From assembly GCA_018399435.1 (NCBI GenBank), contig JAGYOJ010000066.1, positions 1 through 7,855 on the forward strand: a stretch of DNA of 7,855 nucleotides, read 5' to 3'. The translations under genes were made by a program, and so were the position numbers. Below the pieces are notes generated by a model. That model searched no databases. It was not told where the DNA came from and saw only the letters and a program-made list of their open reading frames with translations. Of the stretch, positions 1 through 5,480 are shown one piece after another. Source of the DNA: Actinomycetota bacterium (lineage in GTDB: Bacteria; Actinomycetota; Humimicrobiia; Humimicrobiales; Humimicrobiaceae). Position 1 is the stretch's first letter; the number at the start of each line of letters is the position of its first letter.

Positions 1-501
1 AATTCTTCCTAAAAATATTCCTATGCCAAAAAGAATTACAAATGCCAAAAAGAAGCCACCATAAAAACAATAATTTATAGGCACTATAGCGCCAAAAAAG
101 AACGGAATTATAGGTATAAAAGCAGTAATTACAGGTGAAAACCCGTTAACTGCTGCTAAAATCTTTGCGGCATAACTTTGTGCTTCTGCTATTACGGTTT
201 TATCTAAATTGTGAAGGGTATATTTTTCAAGATCATCAATCTCTTTTTTTCTTTCTGCGCTTTCGCTATTATAAGCACTAACAACCCCGGAAATTCCTAG
301 AGAAATACAAACAGCAGACCCGGTAATTATTACATTTACATAATTTTCAGTACTTATAATAAAATTGCCCATAAGAACTCCAATAATAGTAATTACTCCA
401 TCAAAACCATTTACTGCAAAGTAGCGCCTTATAAGTTTGGGTATATTTGCAATTTTATTATATTTCCTTATTTTCTTTAGATATATCTTGAGCCTATTCA
501 T
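1..501 (-). CDS. VIT1/CCC1-like integral membrane protein (3' end outside window)
   Basis: Translating the minus strand from the ATG at 501 gives 167 open residues with no stop before the window edge, so the C-terminus is missing. A basic N-terminus (residues 1-26) leads into RRYFAVNGFDGVITIIGVLMG (about 25-45), whose N-x-FDG pattern at the start of helix 1 resembles VIT1/CCC1-like proteins (TIGR00267-type). Hydrophobic segments are visible at about 33-50, 56-77, 115-140 and 145-165. The charged loop after helix 2 (SESAERKKEIDDLEKYT, 79-95) matches the position of the acidic cytosolic helix in VIT/CCC1 proteins. Relatives move Fe2+/Mn2+ across membranes, but small bacterial versions are mostly uncharacterised, so transport of a divalent metal is inferred. 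The ATG overlaps the stop of the HAD gene (ATGAATAG), with only a weak, very close AAAGG upstream, which suggests translational coupling. Confidence 0.72.
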   Translation of the reverse strand, partial: MNRLKIYLKKIRKYNKIANIPKLIRRYFAVNGFDGVITIIGVLMGNFIISTENYVNVIITGSAVCISLGISGVVSAYNSESAERKKEIDDLEKYTLHNLDKTVIAEAQSYAAKILAAVNGFSPVITAFIPIIPFFFGAIVPINYCFYGGFFLAFVILFGIGIFLGRI

Positions 502-1291
502 TACCTTTTAAGCAAAATTTATTAATGGCTTCCGCTACCCCGTTTAAGTCATTGCTTGAAACATTATAGTCTGCCGCTTCTTTTACACTATCAGGGGCAT
601 TATCCATTGCTATCCCTATCCTGGCAAACTTAATAGTTTCTAAATCATTTTCACTGTCACCAATAGAAATAATTTCTTCTTTTTTAATATTAAACATTTC
701 CATAATTTTTTTTAGGGCAAATAATTTTCCCGCGCCCTTATTTAAAAGGGTTAAAAAAATTGGCCCTCCCCTTTTTATCTTTACCCTATCTTTAAAATTA
801 TTAATAATTATTTTGTTAAATTCGTCCTTGCTATCAATAGTTAATGTAATCAAAAGTATATTGTTTATAATTTCTTTTTCCCTAAGATCAGAAACTTTTA
901 TGACTTTATCCCCTGTCCCTTCAATATGGTCAATGCCCGGATGGCTATTTTCGTAATATATGTTTCCATCTATTGAGCTTAATGCTAAGCCTTTTTTATG
1001 TTTTCTTGAAATTTCTATTACTTCTTTGACAACATTTTTTGGTACTTTTAGTGAAAATAAAGGCTTAAGGTCTTTATTAATTATTGCAGCTCCCCCTGAG
1101 GCAATCTGGGGGTCTACCAATCCTAACTTCTTTATTATCTTTCCAACAGTATAGATGGTTTTACTGGTAGATAAAATAATTTTTATTCCTTTTTGTATAC
1201 ACTTCTTTATAACTATTTCATTCTCATTGCTTATCTCTGACTTTGAATTATATAAAGTGCCGTCAAGGTCTATTGCTATTAATTTAATCAA
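494..1291 (-). CDS. Cof-type HAD-superfamily sugar-phosphatase-like hydrolase
   Basis: Predicted cytosolic Mg2+-dependent phosphatase of the Cof (HAD IIB) type, 265 residues, about the family's usual length. Motif I is DLDGT (D8 nucleophile, D10 acid/base). Motif II is in ILSTSKT (39-45). Motif III is the lysine in NKGAGK. Motif IV is GDSEND (211-216), followed by the typical Cof tail GIAMDNAPDSVKEAADYN. Cof proteins dephosphorylate sugar phosphates, FMN or PLP, and the substrate cannot be read from sequence. The motif II wording STSKT is closer to mannosyl-3-phosphoglycerate phosphatases than to the common TGR form. I chose the TTG at 1291 because GGAGG lies exactly 5 bases upstream; an in-frame TTG at 1303 would add four residues but would overlap that ribosome binding site. 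The gene follows the SPFH gene after a strong hairpin and overlaps the membrane protein gene downstream by 8 bases. Confidence 0.9.
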   Translation of the reverse strand: MIKLIAIDLDGTLYNSKSEISNENEIVIKKCIQKGIKIILSTSKTIYTVGKIIKKLGLVDPQIASGGAAIINKDLKPLFSLKVPKNVVKEVIEISRKHKKGLALSSIDGNIYYENSHPGIDHIEGTGDKVIKVSDLREKEIINNILLITLTIDSKDEFNKIIINNFKDRVKIKRGGPIFLTLLNKGAGKLFALKKIMEMFNIKKEEIISIGDSENDLETIKFARIGIAMDNAPDSVKEAADYNVSSNDLNGVAEAINKFCLKGNE

Positions 1292-1296
1292 AAGAA

Positions 1297-1301
1297 CCTC
1301 C
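1297..1301 (-). promoter_or_regulatory. Shine-Dalgarno GGAGG fixing the HAD gene start
   Basis: On the minus strand GGAGG is followed by five bases and then TTG (1291-1289). This spacing supports the TTG at 1291 over the upstream TTG at 1303. The site begins only three bases after the base of the 1305-1344 hairpin, so folding of that hairpin could affect ribosome access. Confidence 0.75.
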
Positions 1302-1304
1302 AAT

Positions 1305-1344
1305 AATATACGGGCCTTTTTATTTTAATTAAGGCCCGTATATT
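1305..1344 (-). terminator. Strong inverted repeat between SPFH and HAD genes; terminator-like or mRNA-processing hairpin
   Basis: A perfect 14-bp inverted repeat (arms 1305-1318 and 1331-1344, core CGGGCC) encloses a 12-base AT-rich loop. It begins 9 bases after the SPFH stop codon on the minus strand. In the direction of transcription it is followed by ATTGGAGG instead of a U-run, so a classical intrinsic terminator is doubtful. Partial termination, 3'-end protection of the upstream message, or control of the HAD ribosome binding site are all possible. The repeat itself is certain; the function is not. Confidence 0.55.
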
Positions 1345-1353
1345 TAAAAATTT

Positions 1354-2292
1354 TTAAGGTGTTAATTCTTCGTCTTCGGGAATTTCTTCTTCTGTTTCGG
1401 CCTCAGGCTGTGTTTGGGTTGTAGCCTCGGGAGCAATTTCATCAATTCCTTTTTGCAGGTCCCCTAAATCTACCAAAGGCACAATTCCTTCAGGCAATAT
1501 GCCCCATGATATATTTGGTGATAATTTTTGTATGAACTCAAGTTGTATTATTTCAGGATATTCCCTTAGGGATTCACCCTTAATTGTAATTTGTTCAGCT
1601 TCTGCCTCAGCTTTTATTATATTTTGCTCTTTTTTTATTCTTTCTTGTTCTAATACATTTCTTTCTACAACAATTCTTTCTTCAGCTATCTGTTTTTCTT
1701 CCAGTATGTCAAAATATTCTTCTGTAAAATCAATCTTTCTTAACAAAAATTCATCTAATACAATGCCCTTGCTTTCAAAATTAGGCCTTAACGTGCTTTC
1801 AATTTCATCCTGCACATCAAATACTTGCTCTGAATAAAGCTGGAGGGCCGTATATTTTTTAGGTATATTTCTAGCAAGGGACCTTGCTTCTGCCTTAACT
1901 ACTTTTTCTACAAGATCATCCATTGTGCCAATATTATTTAATATGCTAACTGCCTTCTTTCCGTCAATAGAAAATCTTATAGTATATTTTAGCTTAATCT
2001 GTTGACCGTCAGAAGATGTGGTGTCAACCGCAAAATCCCGATAGTTTGCATTACTTGTTTGGGGCTGGTCGCTGGTTTCATATGTTACCTGCCTTGTAGA
2101 ATAATTTACGGTATTTTGAACAAATGGTATTTTAACATGTAGGCCAGGTTGAAACACAATTCCGGTAGCCCTGCCGAATTGGGTTAAAACTTTTACATTA
2201 CCAGCTTGTACAATTACCATCGAATTTATAAGGACAACCAAAACTACCACAAAAACAATTACCCCTATTATTATTTTTGGAATTAATTTCAT
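1354..2292 (-). CDS. SPFH/prohibitin-like membrane-anchored protein
   Basis: A 312-residue SPFH (stomatin/prohibitin/flotillin/HflK-C) protein. A single N-terminal hydrophobic helix (about 5-26) acts as an uncleaved anchor. The following stretch VQAGNVKVLTQFGRATGIVF is the family's usual opening, and Q-PGLHVKIPFVQ is the conserved PGLH motif. The SPFH domain extends to about residue 205. A heptad-like coiled coil rich in E, K and R (about 200-245, EEKQIAEERIVVERNVLEQE) ends in the AEAEAEQ segment typical of the family. The last 30 or so residues are acidic and rich in E, P and T. Relatives form ring-shaped membrane scaffolds that organise proteases or lipid microdomains, and a scaffold role here is inferred. 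No NfeD, FtsH or HflK partner is visible. ATG 2292 has AAAGGAG nine bases upstream. The gene lies 30 bases after the Lrp-like gene, so co-transcription is likely. Confidence 0.9.
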   Translation of the reverse strand: MKLIPKIIIGVIVFVVVLVVLINSMVIVQAGNVKVLTQFGRATGIVFQPGLHVKIPFVQNTVNYSTRQVTYETSDQPQTSNANYRDFAVDTTSSDGQQIKLKYTIRFSIDGKKAVSILNNIGTMDDLVEKVVKAEARSLARNIPKKYTALQLYSEQVFDVQDEIESTLRPNFESKGIVLDEFLLRKIDFTEEYFDILEEKQIAEERIVVERNVLEQERIKKEQNIIKAEAEAEQITIKGESLREYPEIIQLEFIQKLSPNISWGILPEGIVPLVDLGDLQKGIDEIAPEATTQTQPEAETEEEIPEDEELTP

Positions 2293-2322
2293 ACTATAAT
2301 TCTCCTTTCTAGAATAATTTCA

Positions 2323-2559
2323 TTATATAGGTTCTAATACTATGCAAGTCATAGTGTCTCTAATCATTTTTAAATTTTGAATCTTTGAGATCACTGTTTT
2401 GCCTAATTTATCTAAATTTTCTTCTTCCACATATACAATCATATCATACGGCCCAGTAACTGTATGGGCACTTTTAACCCCTTTTATTTTTCTAACTTTA
2501 GTAAGGGCATCGCTTTCCATGCCAAGTTCGGTCTTTATCAAGATATATGAAGACATCAT
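2323..2559 (-). CDS. Stand-alone Lrp/AsnC ligand-binding (RAM) domain protein
   Basis: A 78-residue protein that is only the C-terminal ligand-binding/oligomerisation domain of Lrp/AsnC regulators, without the N-terminal helix-turn-helix. It shows the beta-alpha-beta-beta-alpha-beta order: strand SSYILIKTE, helix ESDALTKVRKI, KGVKSAHTVTGPYDMIVYVE with the conserved G-x-YD turn, helix NLDKLGKTVISKIQNL, and final strand DTMTCIVLE. Known stand-alone RAM proteins form dimers or larger rings and may bind amino acids or pair with full-length Lrp proteins. Which ligand is used here cannot be told. It has a good AAGGAG site 7 bases before the first of two adjacent ATG codons. It is the first gene of the leftward group starting at the divergent intergenic region and is followed 30 bases later by the SPFH gene. 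Confidence 0.9.
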   Translation of the reverse strand: MMSSYILIKTELGMESDALTKVRKIKGVKSAHTVTGPYDMIVYVEEENLDKLGKTVISKIQNLKMIRDTMTCIVLEPI

Positions 2560-2602
2560 GATAAAACTCCTTTTTTAAAATATTGCAAGGAATATAACAT
2601 TT

Positions 2603-2629
2603 ATTATAGGATATTACCACATCATTATA
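2603..2629 (-). promoter_or_regulatory. Candidate -10 elements for the leftward RAM-SPFH-HAD group
   Basis: On the minus strand two perfect TATAAT hexamers occur, at 2608-2603 and 2629-2624, both inside the divergent intergenic region upstream of the RAM gene. Neither has a convincing -35 box at 16-18 bases, and the region is so AT-rich that chance matches are expected. A promoter must exist somewhere here for the leftward genes, and these are the best candidates I can see. Confidence 0.35.
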
Positions 2630-2639
2630 ATTAAAAGTG

Positions 2640-2668
2640 TTGATTTAAAAAAAAACACCATATATAAT
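2640..2668 (+). promoter_or_regulatory. Sigma-70-type promoter for the aldolase gene
   Basis: TTGATT at 2640-2645, a 17-base spacer and a perfect TATAAT at 2663-2668 lie 36 bases before the aldolase ATG, which predicts transcription start near 2675 and a leader of about 30 bases. The -35 box matches the consensus at four of six positions. A short inverted repeat (GTGTT 2637-2641, AACAC 2654-2658) overlaps the -35 box and spacer and could be an operator half-site pair, but its arms are only 5 bp. The leader ends with AAGGA (2695-2699) as the ribosome binding site. The rest of the 145-base gap holds nothing else I recognise. Confidence 0.65.
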
Positions 2669-2704
2669 TTTACACATCTAATATAAGCAATTTTAAGGAT
2701 AAAT

Positions 2705-3712
2705 ATGTCACTAATAACTCTAAAAGATTTACTGTCTCATGCAAGGGAAAACAAGTATGCTGTTGGCGCTTTTAATATTACAAACCTAGACCTAATAGAC
2801 ACTTTAATTGATGCTGCTATTGAAGAAAACTCACCAATAATACTTCAAATAGCAGAAGTTCATTTCAAATATTTAAACTTTGAAGAAATTGGTCCTGCAA
2901 TAATAAATGCAGCAAAAAAAGTTAGAATACCAATTTGTGTGCATTTAGACCATGGGCAAAGCTTTCAGACTGTTATGAGAGCAATAAGGGCTGGCTTTAC
3001 ATCGGTAATGTTTGATGGAAGCCACCATCCCATAGAAGAAAATATTAGGCAGACTAAAGAGGTTGTAAATGCTGCCCACAGCGTTGGGGTAAGCGTAGAA
3101 GGAGAAATCGGAGCTGTAGGAGGAGAAGCAATAGGAGAGCAAGCAGCAACTGCCCATGCAGCAGAAAAAAGCTTGTTTACTAAGGTTGAAGAGGCAATTA
3201 GGTTTAAAGAGGAAACAAATACTGATGCAATGGCTATTGCAATTGGAAATGTACATGGCCTTTACAAAGGCGAGCCGGATCTTGATTTTGACAGGTTAAT
3301 CCAAATTAGAGATGCTACAAAAGTACCTCTGGTATTACATGGAGGTTCAGGAATTTCTGACCAAGATTTTAAAAAAGCTGTTAGCCTTGGAATTAATAAA
3401 ATTAATTTTTATACTGGAATGTCTCAAAAAGCTGTTATTTCAGTTAAAGAGTACCTAGACAAAACACCAGGGGCTATAAGCTATCCGGACCTGGTAGGTA
3501 AGGCAATGCAATCAGTAAAAGAAACAGTCAGGGACAGATTAAGAGTATTTGGCAGTTCTGGGATGTGCACGGCAGAAAAATCAATATGCATATCCTGTGA
3601 CGAAGAAAGCTGCCAGCTTGAAGATCCTAGATTTAAACCAGAATCTAAAACAGTGCTTTATTCAGACCTGGTTGAAAGAATATCAAAAGAAGTGCTGGAC
3701 CAATTAAAATAA
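2705..3712 (+). CDS. fba: Class II (metal-dependent) fructose-bisphosphate aldolase with Cys-rich C-terminal extension
   Basis: Predicted to interconvert fructose 1,6-bisphosphate with dihydroxyacetone phosphate and glyceraldehyde 3-phosphate in the cytosol. Key residues are in place: VHLDHG (79-84) gives catalytic D82 and metal ligand H83; GNVHG gives H184; LHGGSG (211-216) gives H212; VEGEIG (131-136) is the second signature region; NKINFYTG binds phosphate. The (beta/alpha)8 barrel accounts for residues 1-287, where most relatives of this subgroup end with an RLFGSSGKA-like sequence, here RVFGSSGMC. About 48 extra residues follow, with cysteines 288, 295, 298 and 303. Tagatose-bisphosphate aldolase (GatY/KbaY-like) is the main alternative; the absence of neighbouring galactitol or tagatose genes favours fructose bisphosphate. 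It is the only plus-strand gene, with its own promoter, AAGGA five bases before the ATG, and ends 10 bases from the convergent gene. Confidence 0.92.
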   Translation: MSLITLKDLLSHARENKYAVGAFNITNLDLIDTLIDAAIEENSPIILQIAEVHFKYLNFEEIGPAIINAAKKVRIPICVHLDHGQSFQTVMRAIRAGFTSVMFDGSHHPIEENIRQTKEVVNAAHSVGVSVEGEIGAVGGEAIGEQAATAHAAEKSLFTKVEEAIRFKEETNTDAMAIAIGNVHGLYKGEPDLDFDRLIQIRDATKVPLVLHGGSGISDQDFKKAVSLGINKINFYTGMSQKAVISVKEYLDKTPGAISYPDLVGKAMQSVKETVRDRLRVFGSSGMCTAEKSICISCDEESCQLEDPRFKPESKTVLYSDLVERISKEVLDQLK

Positions 3713-3722
3713 AAATTTAAGC

Positions 3723-4166
3723 TTATAAAAGAAACATAATCTTTTTTAAATCTATCTCTGATATTAAGCTATAACCATATTTATATAAAGCATTTTCTGC
3801 AAGCTTAATATTATTTGTTGATACGAAAAACAGGTGGCTTTTACAGCTGCAATCACTGGAACCAAAATTTTTTACAGGTGTACCTATCGTATCTATGGAT
3901 TTGGAGGTTTTACATTCCATTTTTACCGGTTTACTTACAAAATAGATTTCTTTAATATCCACATTCATATTTTTTAAAAAATAATCTATATGCCAATAGA
4001 TCTTCTTATTTTTGCTTATATGCCTCTTTATTCTTTTTTCTAGGCTATTTAATGCAGAGCCAATATATAAATAGATTCCTTTTTTAAAAAGCAATTCACC
4101 CAAGGCCCCTACTTCTATTTTTATTTTATTCTTACATAATATTTTCAGACAATAAGTGCCTTTCAT
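3723..4166 (-). CDS. DUF123 family protein (GIY-YIG-nuclease-like)
   Basis: A 147-residue DUF123 protein, close to the usual family length. It opens with GTYCLKI (3-9) and has GALGELLFKKGIYLYIGSAL (20-39), in which IYLYIGSA corresponds to the GIY-YIG core. It continues with EKRIKRH (43-49), W-HIDY (58-62) and the family's cysteine-rich box FGSSDCSCKSHLF (101-113). DUF123 domains occur alone in archaea and bacteria or fused to endonuclease III. They are related to GIY-YIG nucleases, but whether they cut nucleic acid is not settled, so a DNA-repair role is only inferred. The ATG starts 5 bases after the stop of the unknown gene, with no clear Shine-Dalgarno sequence, so translation probably depends on coupling. 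It is the last gene of the rsmG-parAB-lipA group and converges on the aldolase gene. Confidence 0.85.
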   Translation of the reverse strand: MKGTYCLKILCKNKIKIEVGALGELLFKKGIYLYIGSALNSLEKRIKRHISKNKKIYWHIDYFLKNMNVDIKEIYFVSKPVKMECKTSKSIDTIGTPVKNFGSSDCSCKSHLFFVSTNNIKLAENALYKYGYSLISEIDLKKIMFLL

Positions 4167-4171
4167 AAATA

Positions 4172-4597
4172 TTAGCTATTGTAAAGATTTACAATCTTTA
4201 ATAAACCTTTCAAGCAGGCCGCTTTTGCAGTCTTATCAGAGGTCTGTACACTTTTAGCCTCTAATTTGTTTGAATTAATATATGCCTTAAATGACCATTT
4301 ATTATTAATATATTCTATGGATAATTTCTCTAAATCTATAGCCTTAGCTTTTATAGCAGAAATTACTTGTGATAAATTTGGGACCCATATAAGGTCTTCT
4401 TCTAATATTTCAAAATTAGTTTCATAATTTGGAACCCATACAATATATTTACTATCTTTTCCCCACCCTAAAATTTTCTCCAAAAAGCAAAATAATTCTT
4501 GTGACTTTATTAAAAATCTATCTCCTGAATTCCATCTGCATAAATTCTGAATATCTTTATTGCTACAAAGTTTAATATATTTTTTAGAAATTTCCAT
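4172..4597 (-). CDS. Uncharacterised small protein with duplicated WVPN motif
   Basis: I do not recognise this 141-residue protein. The N-terminal half (1-50) looks helical and has cysteines at 11, 20 and 37. The motif WVPN occurs twice, at 54-57 and 71-74, exactly 17 residues apart, and the DNA of the two copies is 13/14 identical. The C-terminal part (about 92-138) predicts two strands and a helix (IEYINNKWSFKAYI, KLEAKSVQ, KTAKAACLKGLLKIV). That arrangement recalls small phage-type alpha-beta sandwich domains, but this is only a resemblance. No signal peptide or membrane helix is seen. I chose ATG 4597, four bases after the lipA stop; an upstream ATG at 4630 would add 11 residues and overlap lipA by 29 bases. 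Neither start has a proper ribosome binding site, so coupling to lipA is likely. It sits between lipA and the DUF123 gene in a tightly packed series, which supports it being real. Confidence 0.7.
   Translation of the reverse strand: MEISKKYIKLCSNKDIQNLCRWNSGDRFLIKSQELFCFLEKILGWGKDSKYIVWVPNYETNFEILEEDLIWVPNLSQVISAIKAKAIDLEKLSIEYINNKWSFKAYINSNKLEAKSVQTSDKTAKAACLKGLLKIVNLYNS
4376..4440 (-). repeat. Internal 51-base direct repeat encoding WVPN twice
   Basis: A 14-base segment at 4376-4389 recurs at 4427-4440 with one mismatch, offset by exactly 51 bases (17 codons). On the coding strand both copies encode WVPN in the same frame. The intervening codons are only loosely similar, so this is either an old tandem duplication or a conserved repeated motif. 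Confidence 0.6.
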
Positions 4598-4601
4598 ATT
4601 T

Positions 4602-5480
4602 TTAAGACCAGGACCCTTGCAAAAAAACATCAGCAGCGTGATAGGATGATCTCACAAAGATGCCAGAAAAGACATATTTAAAACCTATCTCTTTTGCCAA
4701 ATTTCCCAGGTTTTTAAACTCTTCTGGTGTATAATATTTTTTTACTTCAAAATTTTCCTTACTTGGCCTTAGGTACTGGCCAATTGTTAAAATATCACAA
4801 TTGCTTTCTTTTAAATCTAATAAAAGTTTTTCAATATCATTTATTTTTTCACCCAAACCAACCATAAATCCCGATTTTGTATATAGTATATGGCCTTGTT
4901 CTTTGGCATATTTTAATATCTTCAAAGAATTTTTATAGTTTGCTTGAGGCCTTATTAATGAATATAGTTTACATATAGTTTCAATATTATGGTTTAATAC
5001 ATCTATATCACTTTTTAAAACAGTATTTAAAGCTTCAATAGATCCTTTAAAATCAGGAATAAGACATTCAATTTTAGAATCAGGATTAATTTTTTTTATT
5101 TCTTCTACCGTCTTTACAAAATGGCTTGCCCCTCCATCTTCAAGGTCATCTCTGGTAACAGAAGTCAAAACAACATAATTTAAGCCCATTTTTTTTACAG
5201 CTTCTGCAACTTTTTTAGGCTCTTTTCTATCCAAGGGCAAGGGTTTTCCAGAACTAATACCACAAAATGCACAATTTCTAGTACATACATCCCCCAATAA
5301 CATAAAGGTTGCAGTTTTTTTGCTAAAACATTCATATATATTGGGGCATTGTGCACTTTGACAAACTGTATGTAAATTAGAATCAGAAATTAACTTTTTA
5401 ATTTTTGTAATATTTATATTGTTAAGATTTACTTTTTTTTTAACCCAGTCCGGTTTATCATCCAACAATTTTTTTAACAA
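4602..5480 (-). CDS. lipA: Lipoyl synthase (radical SAM)
   Basis: Inserts two sulfur atoms at C6 and C8 of a protein-bound octanoyl chain to make the lipoyl cofactor of 2-oxoacid dehydrogenases and the glycine cleavage H protein. The 292 residues match the family length. The auxiliary [4Fe-4S] cluster cysteines are C40, C45 and C51 (VCQSAQCPNIYEC). The radical-SAM cluster is C66, C70 and C73 (CTRNCAFC). TSVTRDDLEDGGA and VLNHNIET are family signatures, and the C-terminal RSSYHA (277-282) supplies the serine ligand of the auxiliary cluster. All catalytic residues are present, so the enzyme should be active. The start is uncertain: TTG 5480 directly abuts AAGGA, whereas TTG 5468 lies 12 bases from it and would remove four residues. 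Either way it begins inside the end of parB, implying coupled translation. No lipB, lplA or lipoylated protein gene is nearby. Confidence 0.95.
   Translation of the reverse strand: MLKKLLDDKPDWVKKKVNLNNINITKIKKLISDSNLHTVCQSAQCPNIYECFSKKTATFMLLGDVCTRNCAFCGISSGKPLPLDRKEPKKVAEAVKKMGLNYVVLTSVTRDDLEDGGASHFVKTVEEIKKINPDSKIECLIPDFKGSIEALNTVLKSDIDVLNHNIETICKLYSLIRPQANYKNSLKILKYAKEQGHILYTKSGFMVGLGEKINDIEKLLLDLKESNCDILTIGQYLRPSKENFEVKKYYTPEEFKNLGNLAKEIGFKYVFSGIFVRSSYHAADVFLQGSWS

Noticed and set aside
960..1154. Plus-strand open frame of 64 residues inside the HAD gene
   Set aside because: It is antisense to a well-supported HAD gene, has no ribosome binding site and no domain. The same reasoning removes the open frames at 1499-1837, 5570-5764, 6427-6666 and 7170-7355 (plus strand) and 2945-3256 (minus strand).
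2560..2704. Riboswitch or small RNA in the divergent intergenic region
   Set aside because: The region is 145 bases of AT-rich sequence explained by promoters and ribosome binding sites; the only inverted repeat has 5-bp arms.
3727..3747. AAAAGA/TCTTTT mini-hairpin followed by T's, as a terminator for the aldolase
   Set aside because: The stem is 6 bp with a single G-C pair, far too weak in such AT-rich sequence.
4172..4630. Longer form of the unknown gene starting at ATG 4630
   Set aside because: It would overlap lipA by 29 bases with no ribosome binding site; ATG 4597 right after the lipA stop fits the packing better, though the longer form is not excluded.
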